From positions 62,001 to 126,000 of the forward strand of contig JBBHKE010000023.1 of assembly GCA_037447655.1 (NCBI GenBank): a stretch of 64,000 nucleotides of DNA, in the 5' to 3' direction. Both the position numbers and the translations under genes were made by a program. Positions 1-13,138 of the stretch are shown piece after piece (the first letter of the stretch is position 1; each line of letters opens with the position of its first letter). The notes under the pieces are model-generated. The model was not told the origin of the DNA. It did not search any database and saw only the letters and a program-made list of their open reading frames with translations. Source of the DNA: Zygnema cylindricum. Lineage: Eukaryota > Streptophyta > Zygnematophyceae > Zygnematales > Zygnemataceae.

Positions 1-126
1 CTTCCGAAGTCAGACATGAAGGACGCTGGATTGTGGAGTCAACGCACAAGCAACCTGAAATCACTTCCGAAGTCAGACATGAAGGACGCTGGATTGTGGA
101 GTCAACGCACAAGCAACCTGAAATCA
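1..126. repeat. 63-bp tandem duplication (2 copies)
   Basis: Bases 1-63 are repeated without visible change at 64-126. The pair lies at the truncated edge of the LTR-like repeat that follows, and the unit resembles sequence at about 26060-26130 in the second copy of that repeat, where it is single. An open frame across it is only a by-product of the duplication. Confidence 0.9.
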
Positions 127-892
127 CTTGATCCGCAGACTAGGATTCATAGGCCACAGCAAGTGGAACACAGTCTGGAGGGAAACCTTGCAGGCTAGCT
201 TGCGCCGATAGATTAGGTAAGGACTTCGATACAAGAGAAGAAAAGATAGAAAGCTCAAAGATAATAGCCAGCAAAAACTAAGGATCCGGAAAAGAGGAAA
301 AACCCTAACTGAACAACTAGCCTGATACTAAATATGCGGCTGACAATCAAACTAAACCAAGTTCGACAAATCTCGAAAACAAAGATTGCGAGAAAACAAC
401 AACTTCCCAATGTTGAATTCCCATGCTGTAATTTGCAACTATTGCTACGCAGCCACATGGCATTTATCCCATGTTGTTGCCGAGTCGTAAAGCTACACTA
501 ATTCTTATATGTCTTTGAGCAAACAAATTTCTATGTGGAAACGCTGCCAGTTTCGAGCAACGGGCGTTGCATGGTCGCCTCGGGATGCCTTACATCTATG
601 CCTCAAGGATAAAAACCTTCCCTACGCTATAAAATTAATGCATGAACCTCCGAGGGTTCACGATTAGCCATCTGTCAAGTTTGGAGCCGTTTAAATTCCT
701 GACAACTGATGTCTAACCGCAATCCATTTCCACGTCGGTTTCTCGTTGTGTCGTACGTGAATGTAGTACAACCTTTGATTATCTTGTACCTTCAGCTGTA
801 CGCAAAATTACAAACCTGTCACATCACATACACTCGAATTAGTATAGGATTCAGCAATAATACCCGCCGACGCCTTACAGCATGACATTGGG
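127..892 (-). mobile_element. LTR-like dispersed repeat, copy 1 (cut by window start)
   Basis: This stretch aligns along its length with 26110-26888. Shared landmarks are the GGAGGGAAACCTTGCAGGCT block near 180 and the end CTTACAGCATGACATTGGG near 880. Read on the minus strand it begins TGTCATG, as LTRs of plant retrotransposons often do, so minus orientation is inferred. No coding sequence, primer-binding site or target duplication was found, so it could be a solo LTR or another dispersed repeat. Confidence 0.5.
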
Positions 893-1204
893 TAAGCAAA
901 AAACGAAAAAAATTGAAGGTTTTGTACTGTCAATACTATCCAACATAAATGTACTTTGTACTCTTGGTATCGTGGAAGGTATAAGGGAGATGTACCACTA
1001 ATTTTATACTTATTCGGGTACGGACGTGTACGGGTGGTCGCGAGAAATTGAGTTTTGGTTAACTTTTTTTTCGTAAACACGTTTTGGGTAACAGTTAACA
1101 ATTTTGGAGCGTGACATAACCCGGTTGGGGTCGGGAATTCTGATTTTGAAAAAAAAAACAGTCGGTTTTGGTTATCTAAAATTTTGACTTTTGCAACCTC
1201 TTCT
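893..1204. other. intergenic, nothing recognised
   Basis: AT-rich spacer between the LTR-like repeat and the next MITE. Short open frames here have no recognisable domain. Confidence 0.5.
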
Positions 1205-1414
1205 GTGTATTGCTACCAATGTAAAAAAAAATCTCGCCACTTAAATCATCATTTCTCCTTACGCACAAATTTTCGATTAGAGGTTGTCAATCATAAGGTG
1301 AAAATCTTGTCATTTAATCTCAACCGTCGGATGATAAATCCTCTAAGTGTGCAGGGAGAAATGATGTTTTAAATGGCAAAAAAATCACGACCACTAATAG
1401 CGATACACCGCGTA
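1205..1414. mobile_element. MITE, about 220-bp class (degenerate copy)
   Basis: The sequence shares the CGCCACTTAAA...CTCCTTACGCACA left arm and the GGAGAAATGATGTTTTAA right arm with the better-preserved elements at 30975-31199 and 33939-34149, and ends with CACTAATAGCGATACACC. The two arms are inverted repeats of each other. It has no coding capacity. Class assignment rests on this similarity. Confidence 0.6.
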
Positions 1415-1448
1415 CACGTAACCCATACCTTGAGGCATTAGACCCTAA

Positions 1449-1955
1449 GGGTACGTTCCCATGTGTTAAAGTATCCTCCAAACTTGAGCCTTGGACGAGA
1501 AAACCTCCAGCCGTACAAAAAAATTGTAGAAACAACACTAGAATTTGCGTCATCTTGAAACTTTAAAATGTACTCTATCTTGTCGTCTTGCTCTTTACAA
1601 CCCGTTGCCACCTCATTTCAGCTTGTTTTCAAACTTTACGTGAAATCAACTCATCAAGTGATTTTATCACAAGTAACAGTGGACTAACGAATAAGATTAT
1701 ATTGCTGCACGCGTCATACGTTTTTATCATTTATGCACGCGGGAGAGAACCCATTCTTTTTTTCCTTTCTCGTCACGCGCATGTGAGTAAAAAATGACGA
1801 GCATGTACATAAACATATTTGCAGGGGGTCTTGAACCTCCGTTTTCATGCATGGGTCCTCTGCAAAAGTCTACGTTGTCGTTGACTCTCCCCCTCCCTCT
1901 CATTATATCGCTCCTTTGTCCCTTTCCTTTAATGAAATACGACAATACTGATATG
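1449..1955 (+). mobile_element. PIF/Harbinger-like MITE, 5' part
   Basis: A GGGTACGTTCCCATGTG end is preceded by TAA at 1446-1448. The following 200 bp (CGTACAAAAAAATTG, AATTTGCGTCAT, TTGTCGTCTTG) matches the left parts of the elements at 5158-6092, 6211 onward and 59164-59940. No matching right end was found, so the copy is probably truncated; the right limit is approximate. Confidence 0.55.
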
Positions 1956-2619
1956 AAATGAAAGAGGTTTTTCTTTATTTACTTCTTAATACCTTTTGTC
2001 ATAGCTTGATAATGGATCAAGTGATAACTTACTGGTTGACACTACAATAATTATTAATATTTTTTATTGGTAAAACTCCGAGCGGCGATAAGTCTTCTAA
2101 CCGATTAACCAATTATAGTTATCGGTAATGGGGCTTTCAACTTACAATAAGCTCAAAAAACGAAGAAAGGAAAGGCGGAGAGAAATAGATAAAACGGGGA
2201 GGGGGAAACGGGGGTTGGAGAGATGGTGGAGGCATAGAGATCCAGTTCCATTGATTTCTTTATGGAAATTGAAACCTTAGTTCACGGTCATTTAGAGCCG
2301 TTGTCACCTTTTTCTTGCTTCACTTGAATTTCTACGGTCTTTACGTACATTTATCACTCGAAATCCAAACTGATGTTACAAAGACTTAGAAAAAAAACAA
2401 GAGAAAGAGGTGTTAAGAAGCAACATTCGTTGGATCGAAGGGATAAAAGGAGATGGAGGGCGTCCTCTACTATATCCACATGGCTATATGGATATGGGTG
2501 TATAGACGTGGGCGAGGGGATCAAATCTTAAGCCCTTAGGACATCGATATTACGTATAAAATCCTAGTCTTCCTCCATAAGGCCGGATGAAAGTGTAGTA
2601 GAATACAATGGAGGAAAGG
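1956..2619. other. intergenic, nothing recognised
   Basis: AT-rich spacer with a purine-rich stretch at about 2155-2225 (GAGG and GGGGA runs). No gene, RNA or clear repeat was recognised. Confidence 0.5.
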
Positions 2620-2828
2620 TACACCTTGAATTGTTATTAGCGTATAGAAATTATTAGTGTAAAGAAAAAATTAGCGTCATTCATTCTAATTTAGTGCAGG
2701 AGACGTCGCAGATTATGGTCCACGTACTTAAATAGTGTAATTTATTGTATTTAAGGTATCAATGTCAAAATTTTGGGGTGCCGATATAGCGTACATAAGG
2801 TTAATAAGTAATAACGATTCACGGTGTA
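2620..2828. mobile_element. MITE, about 205-bp class
   Basis: It starts TACACCTTGAATTG and ends AACGATTCACGGTGTA, imperfect inverted ends. Its body is closely similar to 24917-25119, including TTAGCGTCATTCATTCTAAT and GGTGCCGATAT. The bordering TA dinucleotides fit a TA target duplication, which the 25-kb copies support independently. It is non-coding and abuts the next element. Confidence 0.7.
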
Positions 2829-3378
2829 TACACTGCCAATCGCTATTAGAGTATATAACGCTAATTGGGTGCATTTTTTTCAAAAAAGAAAACCTGAAAT
2901 ACAATCCATAATTCTATTTTTTCCATTATTCAATTAGGGTTTTTTTCAATTAGCGTTAATAATGGAAGTACACTACGATGGAAATAGTGTAGCGTACGGA
3001 CAGGATATCTCCGTACAAAATGGTACTTTTTGAATTACAAAGTCATAAAAAGACACTTAACATTATTGCACACAAATGTGAATGTGCATTGGAAGAAAGA
3101 GATGCAAACTCGTCGACAAATATCACGTTCTCATATGCACGTCCATCAACCGTGTGAACAGCGCGACGGCGTACGAATTGTCAGATTTGTACGAGTACAC
3201 ATATTACTGTAGACATCGAAAGGGCGGGTATTTATTATTTAGGAAAACCCAAGTTACAATTAGGGATTAATTAGTATATATTTTTTTTTTCAAAAATAAT
3301 AATTCCTGATTAGTGTTAATAACACTAATTTTTTTTTACGCTATTTATTCCTTTACTGTAATAGCAATTGACGGTGTA
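2829..3378. mobile_element. MITE, about 540-bp class
   Basis: The ends are TACACTGCCAATCG and CAATTGACGGTGTA. Inside is a TAGTGTAGCGTACGGACAGG module like the GTGTACGGTC module of the copies at 33401-33940 and 47181-47722. It lies directly next to the 205-bp class element, suggesting insertion at that element's terminal TA. No coding potential. Confidence 0.6.
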
Positions 3379-3430
3379 GTATATTTTAAGTATATAATTA
3401 CGTACGAAGATGCTCGATACTTCATACTAA

Positions 3431-5017
3431 GGGTCAAGTTTCATCAGTCGAAAAGTGGGGTAGTTTACAAAAATCCGAGACTATTCATACCAAATCGTAC
3501 CGTTTATTTTGTTTTTAAACGCTAAACAACATTACAGATAATCTTGCCAATATTCTCCGAAGGTCTTGGAGGTAATATTGACTGTTGGATGTTCATCCGC
3601 GAGGCGTTCGCTCTATTTTTCTTTGTAGCTGCCAACGTACCTGTAGGAGGTGGGGGTTGCCAGATATTGAAAAAAAAATATCGTGACACACTGGATGAAG
3701 AAGATAGGTGTCACGATGGAAAACCAACGAAAACTGACAAAATTTGCACATGGTATGTACTTTTCAAAATGCAAATGATAATTAAAAAAGTAATCTTGAA
3801 ACGGTCCTTTGTCGCGCAATTTCTTTCGTCACACTATTTTCGGCAAGGGATTTTGGTCATGTTCGAAATATGAACCCTAAAAAATGAGCTGGTGTAAAAG
3901 AATGGCGTTTGCAGAAAGTACAAAAATTATGTCCTATTCTAAATTGGTAACGCGGGTACATGTTACGCAAGTGAAGATTTGAAGTAAAATTTGTCGGTGT
4001 GAATATTTTTAAAAGATTTTAAATATCCGGTCAAAACCCGCGTGGTGCCACTCAATGTATAACACGTGGATTACATACTCAATTAACACTCAATTAACCG
4101 GCCCGTAGAGTTGGCCGTACGATTACAAAAACGACTGATGGAACTTGACCCTTAGGGTGAAGTTCCATTAGGACATTCTGTAATTGTACGGCCAAAATTA
4201 CAAAATGCTACAATTTGAACAAAGTTCCAATGCATAGAGTCGGTAATCCACATGTTTATAATTTAGTGGTACCACGTGAGTTAAGATCGGATATTGAAAA
4301 TCGTCAATGAATTTCACACCGACCAAAAATCTACATTTGCATACCATGTACGTGCGTACCGGGTCATCGTTCAAACACTAACTTCTATACTCTTTGTAGA
4401 CGTTAGGTCATCGTTTAAACAAAACTCTTTGTAGACGCCATGTCATCGTTCAAACACAACTTATGTACTCTTTGAAGACCCTTTGTCAGATACCACCTTA
4501 TTTTTTTAGGGCTCCTTTTTTTTTTACTCTTTGTGGACACTTTGTCAAATACAACCTCATTTTTTTAGGGTTTCTACTTTTTCGCGTGACGATTGAGCGT
4601 TGCCAAAAATAGTGTGACGAATGGGCGCTAACAGAAATAGTGTGATAAAAGTGCATTACGACATTTCGTTTGTATTTTTTGTTGGATGGGTCAATCGTGT
4701 GCAAAATATTTTGATTTCCGTTGGTTGCCATCTTGCCACGTATGCTCATTATCCAGCGTGTCGCAACTCATTTTTTTTTGTAATTGGTGATGTACATGGT
4801 GATCCAAGGTACATCACCAATTACAAAAACTTTCGAAGCGAATGCTTCGCGAACAAATATCCAACGGTCATTGTTAACTTCAGACTTTTGGAGAATGTTG
4901 GCAAGATTCTATGTAATGTGGTTTTCCTCAAAAAAACAAAATAAAAGGTATGGCCTAATACGGAGAGGTCCTAATTTATGTAAACAACCTCACTGTTCGT
5001 CTTGTGGAACTTCACCC
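3431..5017. mobile_element. palindromic PIF/Harbinger-like element (two inverted arms)
   Basis: TAA at 3428-3430 precedes GGGTCAAGTTTCATC, and GTGGAACTTCACCC is followed by TAA at 5018-5020, a 3-bp TAA target duplication as in PIF/Harbinger elements. The whole body folds back: for instance AATCTTGCCAATATTCTCC (about 3541) pairs with GGAGAATGTTGGCAAGATT (about 4890), and CGTCACACTATTTTCGGCAA (about 3828) with TTGCCAAAAATAGTGTGACG (about 4600). At the centre, 4141-4165, two element ends meet head to head around TTA at 4152-4154. No transposase frame is present. Confidence 0.75.
4776..4828. repeat. perfect 20-bp-arm hairpin
   Basis: Bases 4776-4795 are the exact reverse complement of 4809-4828, with a 13-bp loop. 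It sits in the right arm of the palindromic element. It may be a nested foldback or a replication-derived palindrome. Confidence 0.85.
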
Positions 5018-5157
5018 TAAGCTTCAAAAAAAGGGTATGAAATAACGTCGAAACGGGAAAGTGAGTGGCGTCGACACGGAAAAAAGCGTTGTCAGATTTA
5101 ACTCATAGTTAATAGCCATAAAAAAAGGGGACTTAGGCTACGGGACCATGTGGCTAA

Positions 5158-6092
5158 GGGCACTTTCCCATGTGATAAAGTTAGGGTTTTTTCTCTTGTT
5201 TTCCTCCAAAACTTAGCCCTAAACGAGAAAATTCACAACCGTACCAAAAAATTGAAATTACATTATTAGAATTTGCGTCACTGTGAAACTTTAAATATAC
5301 TACAGTTTGTCGTCTAGCCTGCTTCGACCCACTTTCACGTCCCTCTAGCTCATCTTCAAACTTATACTCAAATCACCTTGCGAGGTAATATGAACTAAGG
5401 TTCCATGATGTGAGCGAATAGACAGATGTTGTGGCACGCGTCGGAGGATTTTGACAATTTTTGTGCGCGGAGTACAAAAAAAAAAAACCCATTGCATGTT
5501 TCCAACCTTTGTGTACTATTTTATGTGCACCTTTTTTTCCGTACAAATGCCGTGGAGGGGTCTCGACCAACAAACACCATTTCGTCAATAACGAAGTCTG
5601 TGAAGGCGCTGCTTTCTCCCTCCCTCTCCCAATACCGTGATATCTCACAATTCTTGCAATGAAAAACAACAATAATGGTATCAATTGAAAGATCTCTAAA
5701 AAATATTACTTTTACTTGTCTTAGGGCGTATTTTGATGGCAAAAAGAGTGAGAAAACACGAAAAAACAAAATCAAAAAACCATGGCGGAATGTTTTGGAA
5801 TTAGTGACGTTAACGTCATCATAAGTAAGGGTGACATCAAAATGTTAAAAACTCTAAACATCTACAATGTCACAAGAAACCACTATACAGTACACGCCTA
5901 CAACCGTCGCTATTTTGTAAACTTCATCAATTATCGCAAGTTTTGTAGTTGTTTACAACCGTCACATAATACACTCGCTTCTACATCCGTCATAATTCAA
6001 AGCAATGATTTCATTGCGTCAAAACGCTTACGGAAATCTTTGCTAAAAAACAAAGTAAACATATTAAGTTTCGTTTACATGAGAAAGTGCCC
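5158..6092 (+). mobile_element. PIF/Harbinger-like MITE, complete (935 bp)
   Basis: TAA at 5155-5157 precedes GGGCACTTTCCCATG, and CATGAGAAAGTGCCC is followed by TAA at 6093-6095. The ends are inverted repeats inside a TAA duplication. The left 250 bp matches 1449 onward. The open frames inside (for example 5782-6189) show no transposase motif and one runs out past the element, so I treat them as chance. Confidence 0.75.
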
Positions 6093-6210
6093 TAAGTATG
6101 GGTTTTTCACCCACGCCAGCTTGTCAAAGATTATACATTTTAAGTACACATTAGTACAGTTTAAGTACGTAGAGTTTGGATTAAATTAAGTACCACTAAT
6201 TTTGGATTAA

Positions 6211-6740
6211 GGGTATCGCCCCATGTGGCTAAGTACGGGTTTATTTTGTGTCGTTTTCCTTTAAAACTTAGCGAGGTAGTGCTAAAGTCGCAACCGTACA
6301 AAGAAATTGCAAAATTGTAGAGTACAATTTGCGTCATCGTCAAACTTAGGGTGTACGAAAAGTTGTTGTCTTGTGTTTTTTCGACCCACTGTCACGTCAT
6401 CTTCAAACTTATCATAAAATTTATCGGCGATGTGTTTTGAATAAATTACAATCGTTTCCACAAATAGGAAAACATATTTACACCCGTGAAAAAAATTCAG
6501 AAGTTCTTGACGACGTAAAAAGTATAGGGTTGTTCGTTTTTGTCCGCTTCCATCTTGTACGTTTTTTAAACTTATCATAAAATTTATCGGCGATGTGTTT
6601 TGAATAAATTACAATCGTTTCCACAAATAGGAAAACATATTTACACCCGTGAAAAAAATTCAGAAGTTCTTGACGACGTAAAAAGTATAGGGTTGTTCGT
6701 TTTTGTCCGCTTCCATCTTGTACGTTTTTTTTTTTTGCAC
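6211..6740 (+). mobile_element. PIF/Harbinger-like MITE fragment with 163-bp tandem duplication
   Basis: The GGGTATCGCCCCATGTGG end follows TAA at 6208-6210 and the next 200 bp matches 59164 onward. From 6405 a 163-bp unit is repeated almost exactly at 6568, duplicating the GGCGATGTGTTTTGAATAAA region. No right end was found before the AT-rich satellite. Confidence 0.65.
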
Positions 6741-6884
6741 GTGACTCGAGGTTGCAGTGCCATTCACGAAAAGGTGAAAAATCTGCGAAGGTAAAAAATA
6801 TGCATATATATATATTTTTTTCATTTGTAATTCATGTTTTATTTTGTCATGTTTTATATAGGGTGTATTTTTTAACTTTAGATA

Positions 6885-8470
<1,586 letters not shown>

Positions 8471-8599
8471 TATATATATTTTTTTTTATTTGTAACCCGT
8501 AGAGCAAATTTTGTGTTCCATTAGGGGAAAAATGTCGTTTTTTACTCAAAGCGTTCTATTGAGTGAAGTTCTTTTAGGGGATAAAAAAAACAAGTCTAC

Positions 8600-8845
8600 T
8601 GAATGAGTGATTTGATTCTCCACGTTTATGGGCGTAAACGTGGAACGTCGGATGCTAAATCAGATACGTCATCGGTTGAACCTTTCATTTTGCAACAAAT
8701 GACCCGGTGTAGGTCAATTCTAAGCGTCTGAACGTATAATATTGTGCCTCGTGGAAAAGTGAACAAATATCCACAACAAACGCGCGACCACGTGGGTACA
8801 CGTCGCATATGGCATGTGCCTTCTGCCAAGGAGGATGCAATGTCA
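8600..8845. repeat. dispersed repeat, partial copy
   Basis: Motifs GGCGTAAACGT, CGTCGGATG, AAATATCC, GTACACGTCG and CATGTGCCTTCTGCC occur in the same order as in the reverse-like regions at about 22190-22420 and 45325-45525. It looks like a weak member of that family. Non-coding. Confidence 0.4.
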
Positions 8846-8872
8846 CCCATCGACATCATCCTTCTGTGACGC

Positions 8873-9010
8873 TCCCCTCTTCAAAATGTTGGGTTTATAT
8901 TTTTTTAGGGTTTCACACTCCCCTCTTCAAAATGTTGGGTTTATATTTTTTTAGGGTTTTGCATTCCCCTCTTCAAAATGTTGGATTTATACGTTTTTAG
9001 GGTTTCGCAG
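8873..9010. repeat. 46-bp unit in 3 tandem copies
   Basis: Units begin at 8873, 8919 and 8965 with TCCCCTCTTCAAAATGTTGG and end in TTTTTAGGGTTT. The third copy is slightly diverged. The TTTAGGGTTT motif is telomere-like but lies internal to the unit. Confidence 0.9.
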
Positions 9011-9426
9011 TTTGCCGTGCTGCAATTCCCATTTCAAATGAAATTTCTCCCAATATCGCAAATTGTCGCGTTTCCCTTTTGTTTTGTAATTAAGTTCCAA
9101 TATAATTTCATACTTTGCGCGCTATTTTGCTATTTTGTTTTTGAATGTTTTTAAAGTTCTCAATTTCGCCGCTTCTTTCTAGCAATCTGTTTTTGAAAAT
9201 TAACTCACTAGTTCAAATTTGAACCAAAATTTTAGAGCGTTCTCTAGGGTTCTAATAGAAGAGGATATCACTTCCCACTGATTTATTTGTTTTTTTAATA
9301 GGTTGTTAGCCTATATAACGAGGTGAAAATAGAATCCATCATTCAACCAAACCATAAGTTTTTTTTATTGTAGATTTAATAAACTTATCTTTTTGTACCT
9401 TCTGTGATCATTTTCTCAACAGCGGG
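9011..9426. other. intergenic, nothing recognised
   Basis: AT-rich spacer. The end has a possible splice acceptor (TTTTCTCAACAG, about 9411-9422) just before the fragment that follows. Confidence 0.4.
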
Positions 9427-9651
9427 ATATCTTTCCCACTAGGTGGGTATAACCCTTTCGGGTTTCATCCAAGATTGTTACCTTTTCCAATTCCTCTTAT
9501 GAATTATGTCCCCATCGAAGAAAATGGCAACAATAATGAGGAACCTTTAAACCTTGAAAGAGGACACAACGTCCATATGAGCAACAATATAGGTGGCGTT
9601 TCTCAAACCATCCTCTTACACCATACGACATCTTCATCTTCCTCAATATGA
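9427..9651 (+). pseudogene. N-terminal fragment related to the 22.8-kb trihelix-locus exon
   Basis: An open frame of 75 codons without a start Met reads SFPLGGYNPFGFHPRLL near its beginning and continues with an Asn/Glu-rich stretch (IEENGNNNEEPLN) before a stop at 9649-9651. The start region aligns with MAFPGGSYNPL at 22815, the presumed first exon of the decayed trihelix locus, with the Met codon changed to ATA here. The CTT-rich pyrimidine sequence after it also resembles 23100-24100. I infer a truncated paralogue. The function of this N-terminal region is unknown. Confidence 0.4.
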
Positions 9652-9729
9652 AGTCTCATTTTAGTGCTTGTAAAAGCTTCTCTATCTCTTAAATTTTTCA
9701 TTTTATGCGAAGCTTCACCTTGTACAATG

Positions 9730-10040
9730 TTTGAATCCTCTTCTCCTCCTCTTCTTACTCGTCCTCTTCCTCTTCCTCCCCTTCATCCTCCTTTGTACTT
9801 CTTCACCTTTTTTTTTTTCAACTTCTTATTTTTTCTTCAATTTGTTATTTTTATTCAATTTCGTTTCAATTACGTTTTTTTTTCTTTTTTAATTTCTTTT
9901 TTTTACTTTCTTTTTCTTCTCATTTTTTTTGTTCTTCTCAGTTTCTTCTTCTTCACCTTCACCTTCGTCTTCTTCAACCTTTTCTTCAACTACTTCGTCT
10001 TCTACAACTACTTTGTCTTCTTCAACTTCTTCTTCTTCAA
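9730..10040. repeat. CTT/CTC pyrimidine-rich tract
   Basis: Low-complexity TTCTTC, TCCTCC and T-run sequence. Frames on both strands (Phe/Ser-rich, Glu/Lys-rich) are artefacts of composition. Confidence 0.85.
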
Positions 10041-10119
10041 ATTCTCGACTACGACAAGTGTGGGAGTTGAAGAAAGTGTTAGAGGCAGACTGCCTCTGCT
10101 TCATTTTTGCATTTTAGTT

Positions 10120-10586
10120 TACATGTTCAGACCTAGAATATACTAAAAGAAAGATTAATTTCTAAAAGAAACACATAGTTTATCCAATTAGAGAGGGAAT
10201 ATGGTGAAATACTCCAATCTTTGGCATTACTTTCTAATGTTTGTAAATGGATTTTTCTGAATTGCAATTTAGCGTAAAATTAGCGTGGTAAACGGGGTAA
10301 TGATGATTATGTTTTTTTTTTAGGTTTTCTTCATTTTGATCTCTTTATATTCTTAGTTCAGATACAAGGATAGGGGGAAATTTCCGTGGAAAGAATAGAA
10401 GGGTGGCTGAATAAAGTGAATTTTATATTTTTTGCATTTTTACATTATCTTTTGTATTTTAAATTTTGAGTGTGAAATGTCAATTTTTTTTACTAAACAC
10501 GGCTCGCGACCCTTTTTTCTAATGTGTTTTTCAAAACTTTGTTGTACACTTTTGATACGACATAATTTGTTCTTGTTCATGCTGCT
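10120..10586. other. intergenic, nothing recognised
   Basis: AT-rich sequence with no recognisable gene or repeat. Confidence 0.5.
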
Positions 10587-11580
10587 TTGGTTATTGTTAT
10601 GTTGTTATTCCTCTTGGTGCGCAGCAACTGTTGCTGTTGCTTACTGCTATCCTGCTGCTGGATAAACAACTATTGCTGCTGGATAAACAACTATTGCTGC
10701 TGTTCACCTGCTTGCATAAACAATTGCTGCTGTTGTTCACCGCAACCGTTGTTGGAGATAGACAGTTGTTGTTGTTCACCTGCTGCTTGATAAACAACTA
10801 TTGTTGCTGTTCACCTGCTTGCATAAACAACTGTTGATGTTGTTCACCTGCTTGCAGCCAGCTGTTCACCTTCTGTTGTTGTTCACCTGCTGCTACCGTT
10901 GTTGGAGATAGACAGTTGTTGTTGTTCACCTGCTGCTTGATAAACAACTATTGTTGCTGTTCACCTGCTTGCATAAACAACTGTTGATGTTGTTCACCTG
11001 CTTGCAGCCAGCTGTTCACCTTCTGTTGTTGTTCACCTGCTGCTGGATAAACAACTATTTCTGCTGTTGTTCACCTTTTGTTGTTGTTCACCCGCTGCTG
11101 GATAAACAGCTATTGCTGCTGTTCACCTGCTTGCTGCTGGATAAACAACTCTTGCTGCTGTTCACCTGCTTGTTGTTCACCTGTTTGCATAAACAACTGC
11201 TGCTGTTCTTCACTTGCTTGCAACCAGCTGCTGCTGCTGCTGTTCTTCACCTTCTTGCAGCTAGCTGCTGCTGCTGTTCTCCTGCTTGCAGCCAGCTGTT
11301 CACCTTCTGTTGTTGTTCACCTGCTGCTGGATAAACAACTATTTCTGCTGTTGTTCACCTTTTGTTGTTGTTCACCCGCTGCTGGATAAACAGCTATTGC
11401 TGCTGTTCACCTGCTTGCTGCTGGAGAAACAACTATTGCTGCTGTTCACCTGCTTGTTGTTCACCTGTTTGCATAAACAACTGCTGCTGTTCTTCACTTG
11501 CTTGCAACCAGCTGCTGCTGCTGCTGTTCTTCACCTTCTTGCAGCTAGCTGCTGCTGCTGTTCTCCTGCTTGCAGCACGT
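10587..11580. repeat. CTG/TTG-rich higher-order tandem array
   Basis: Built from short modules such as GCTGCTGTTCACCTGCTTGC and GGATAAACAACTATTGCTGC. On top of these lie two larger duplications: about 150 bp (10744-10893 copied to 10894-11043) and about 285 bp (from about 11046 copied from about 11330), both nearly identical. Plus frames read Leu/Cys-rich and minus frames Asn/Ser/Gln-rich, but stops interrupt every frame, so no protein is claimed. Confidence 0.85.
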
Positions 11581-11599
11581 GCTGCTATTGGTGTCGAGG

Positions 11600-13138
11600 T
11601 CTTTGGATAGAAAATACGTAATACAATAAATATTCATAAAAATAATTGACGTTATGAATTTTGATTTATCTAAAGCTGTCCAATTTAGATTCTAAACTCT
11701 ATAACTTTGACTTTAAACATTAGAAATATAAACTGGATTTTTGCACTCAAAAATTAAACATTGACATTGGAAATTAAATTTTGCACAAAAACAACAAAAC
11801 TGAAAAAAAAAACTTTGCACATTAGACGCTAGACATGGCACATTAGGGATTAAAAACATATAAATTTTTAAGTGTAAAGTCTACACAATAAAAAATGGAA
11901 TAATTTTTTTTTTATAAGGATACAAATTTGACGAGTAACCCTTTTATGAAAGGTACAGTAGTTCATATTTAAAGAATGACTTTTAAGAACTATGATTGTT
12001 GAATTTTTATATTTAACCCAAAAAAATTGGTTTGAAACTCCTTTATTGAAAGTTACTGATTTAAAAAATGAAGACTTAAATGAAGTTCTTTCATGTTAAA
12101 AGATTATCATTTTTTTGACTATATTGTGAAGGATTGAGTTTTACCCAGGTTTAAAACAGAATTTTACATGGTTTAATCTATAAATTTAGAAAATAGGGTT
12201 TTGATCTCACATGTCAAAATACTAATTCAATTCCGGACATTAGAAAAGAGAAAGAGAGAGAGGGAGAGAGGGTACGTTTTTTTTTTGCATATTCTTATTA
12301 TCCTGATTTAATTTCAAACTCGCAGTGTGAGTACATTGATACAAAAACGAAAGCCCTCTATTGATGGTATTAGAAAAAAAGCATGTATACTTGCTATGTA
12401 TTTTTTAAAAAGAAAATAGCAGCCTTGCAAACATTGCTAACATTGCTACAGATTTATCCCAATGCTAAAAATCGCAAACTACTTTATTCTTGGAAATATT
12501 ATTTATCCAAGGAATGCATGAAAAACTAATTGTTCCCTAACACGTGAACACTACAAAATATATCCCAAAGCAACAAGTGAAGACCCAATCCTAACACAAG
12601 TCATGCCTACAAGTTAAGCCCATATCAAAGTGCTTCATAAAATGTTTGATTGCCACACTATTCATTATAATGTTTCTTCACAAGCTCGTATGTTATGACG
12701 CTAAAATTGCACCAATTATTGGACCACCTATACAGTAATGGAGAGTCAAATTCACAATGCAACATATACCTCCTCGTCCCTAGAGGAACAGGAAAAATGA
12801 AGAAACAAAAATAAACTAAACATGGAAAACGTGGTCAGAATTCCCCTTTGTAAGTAAAACATCGTACGGCTCAAAGTTCAATCGAAAGGGAAAACTAAAG
12901 AAAACCATGGTATTTCAATCACAATTTAAGTCTACTGAAAAAGGAACAAACACAACAAAGTACATTATTGTTGCATTGATATAACACTATATTATATTCT
13001 CTTTGTAAAATATTAGATTATTGCGTTATATTATTTTATTAAGTATTAATGCATTTTATAACAAAATTATGATATGTTATATTGTAAACTTGTATTGTAA
13101 ATATTACATATTGTATTATATTGTATAACATATAAAGA
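11600..13138. other. intergenic, nothing recognised
   Basis: AT-rich sequence with a short GAGAGAGGGAGAG run near 12250. No gene was recognised; a retroelement relic cannot be excluded around 12540-12800. Confidence 0.45.

Noticed and set aside
5782-6189. 135-codon ORF as a possible transposon gene
   Set aside because: No DDE or DNA-binding motif is seen and the frame runs past the element's right end.
9664-10146. 160-codon Phe-rich ORF
   Set aside because: Produced by T/C-rich low-complexity sequence; the opposite strand gives a Glu/Lys frame as well.
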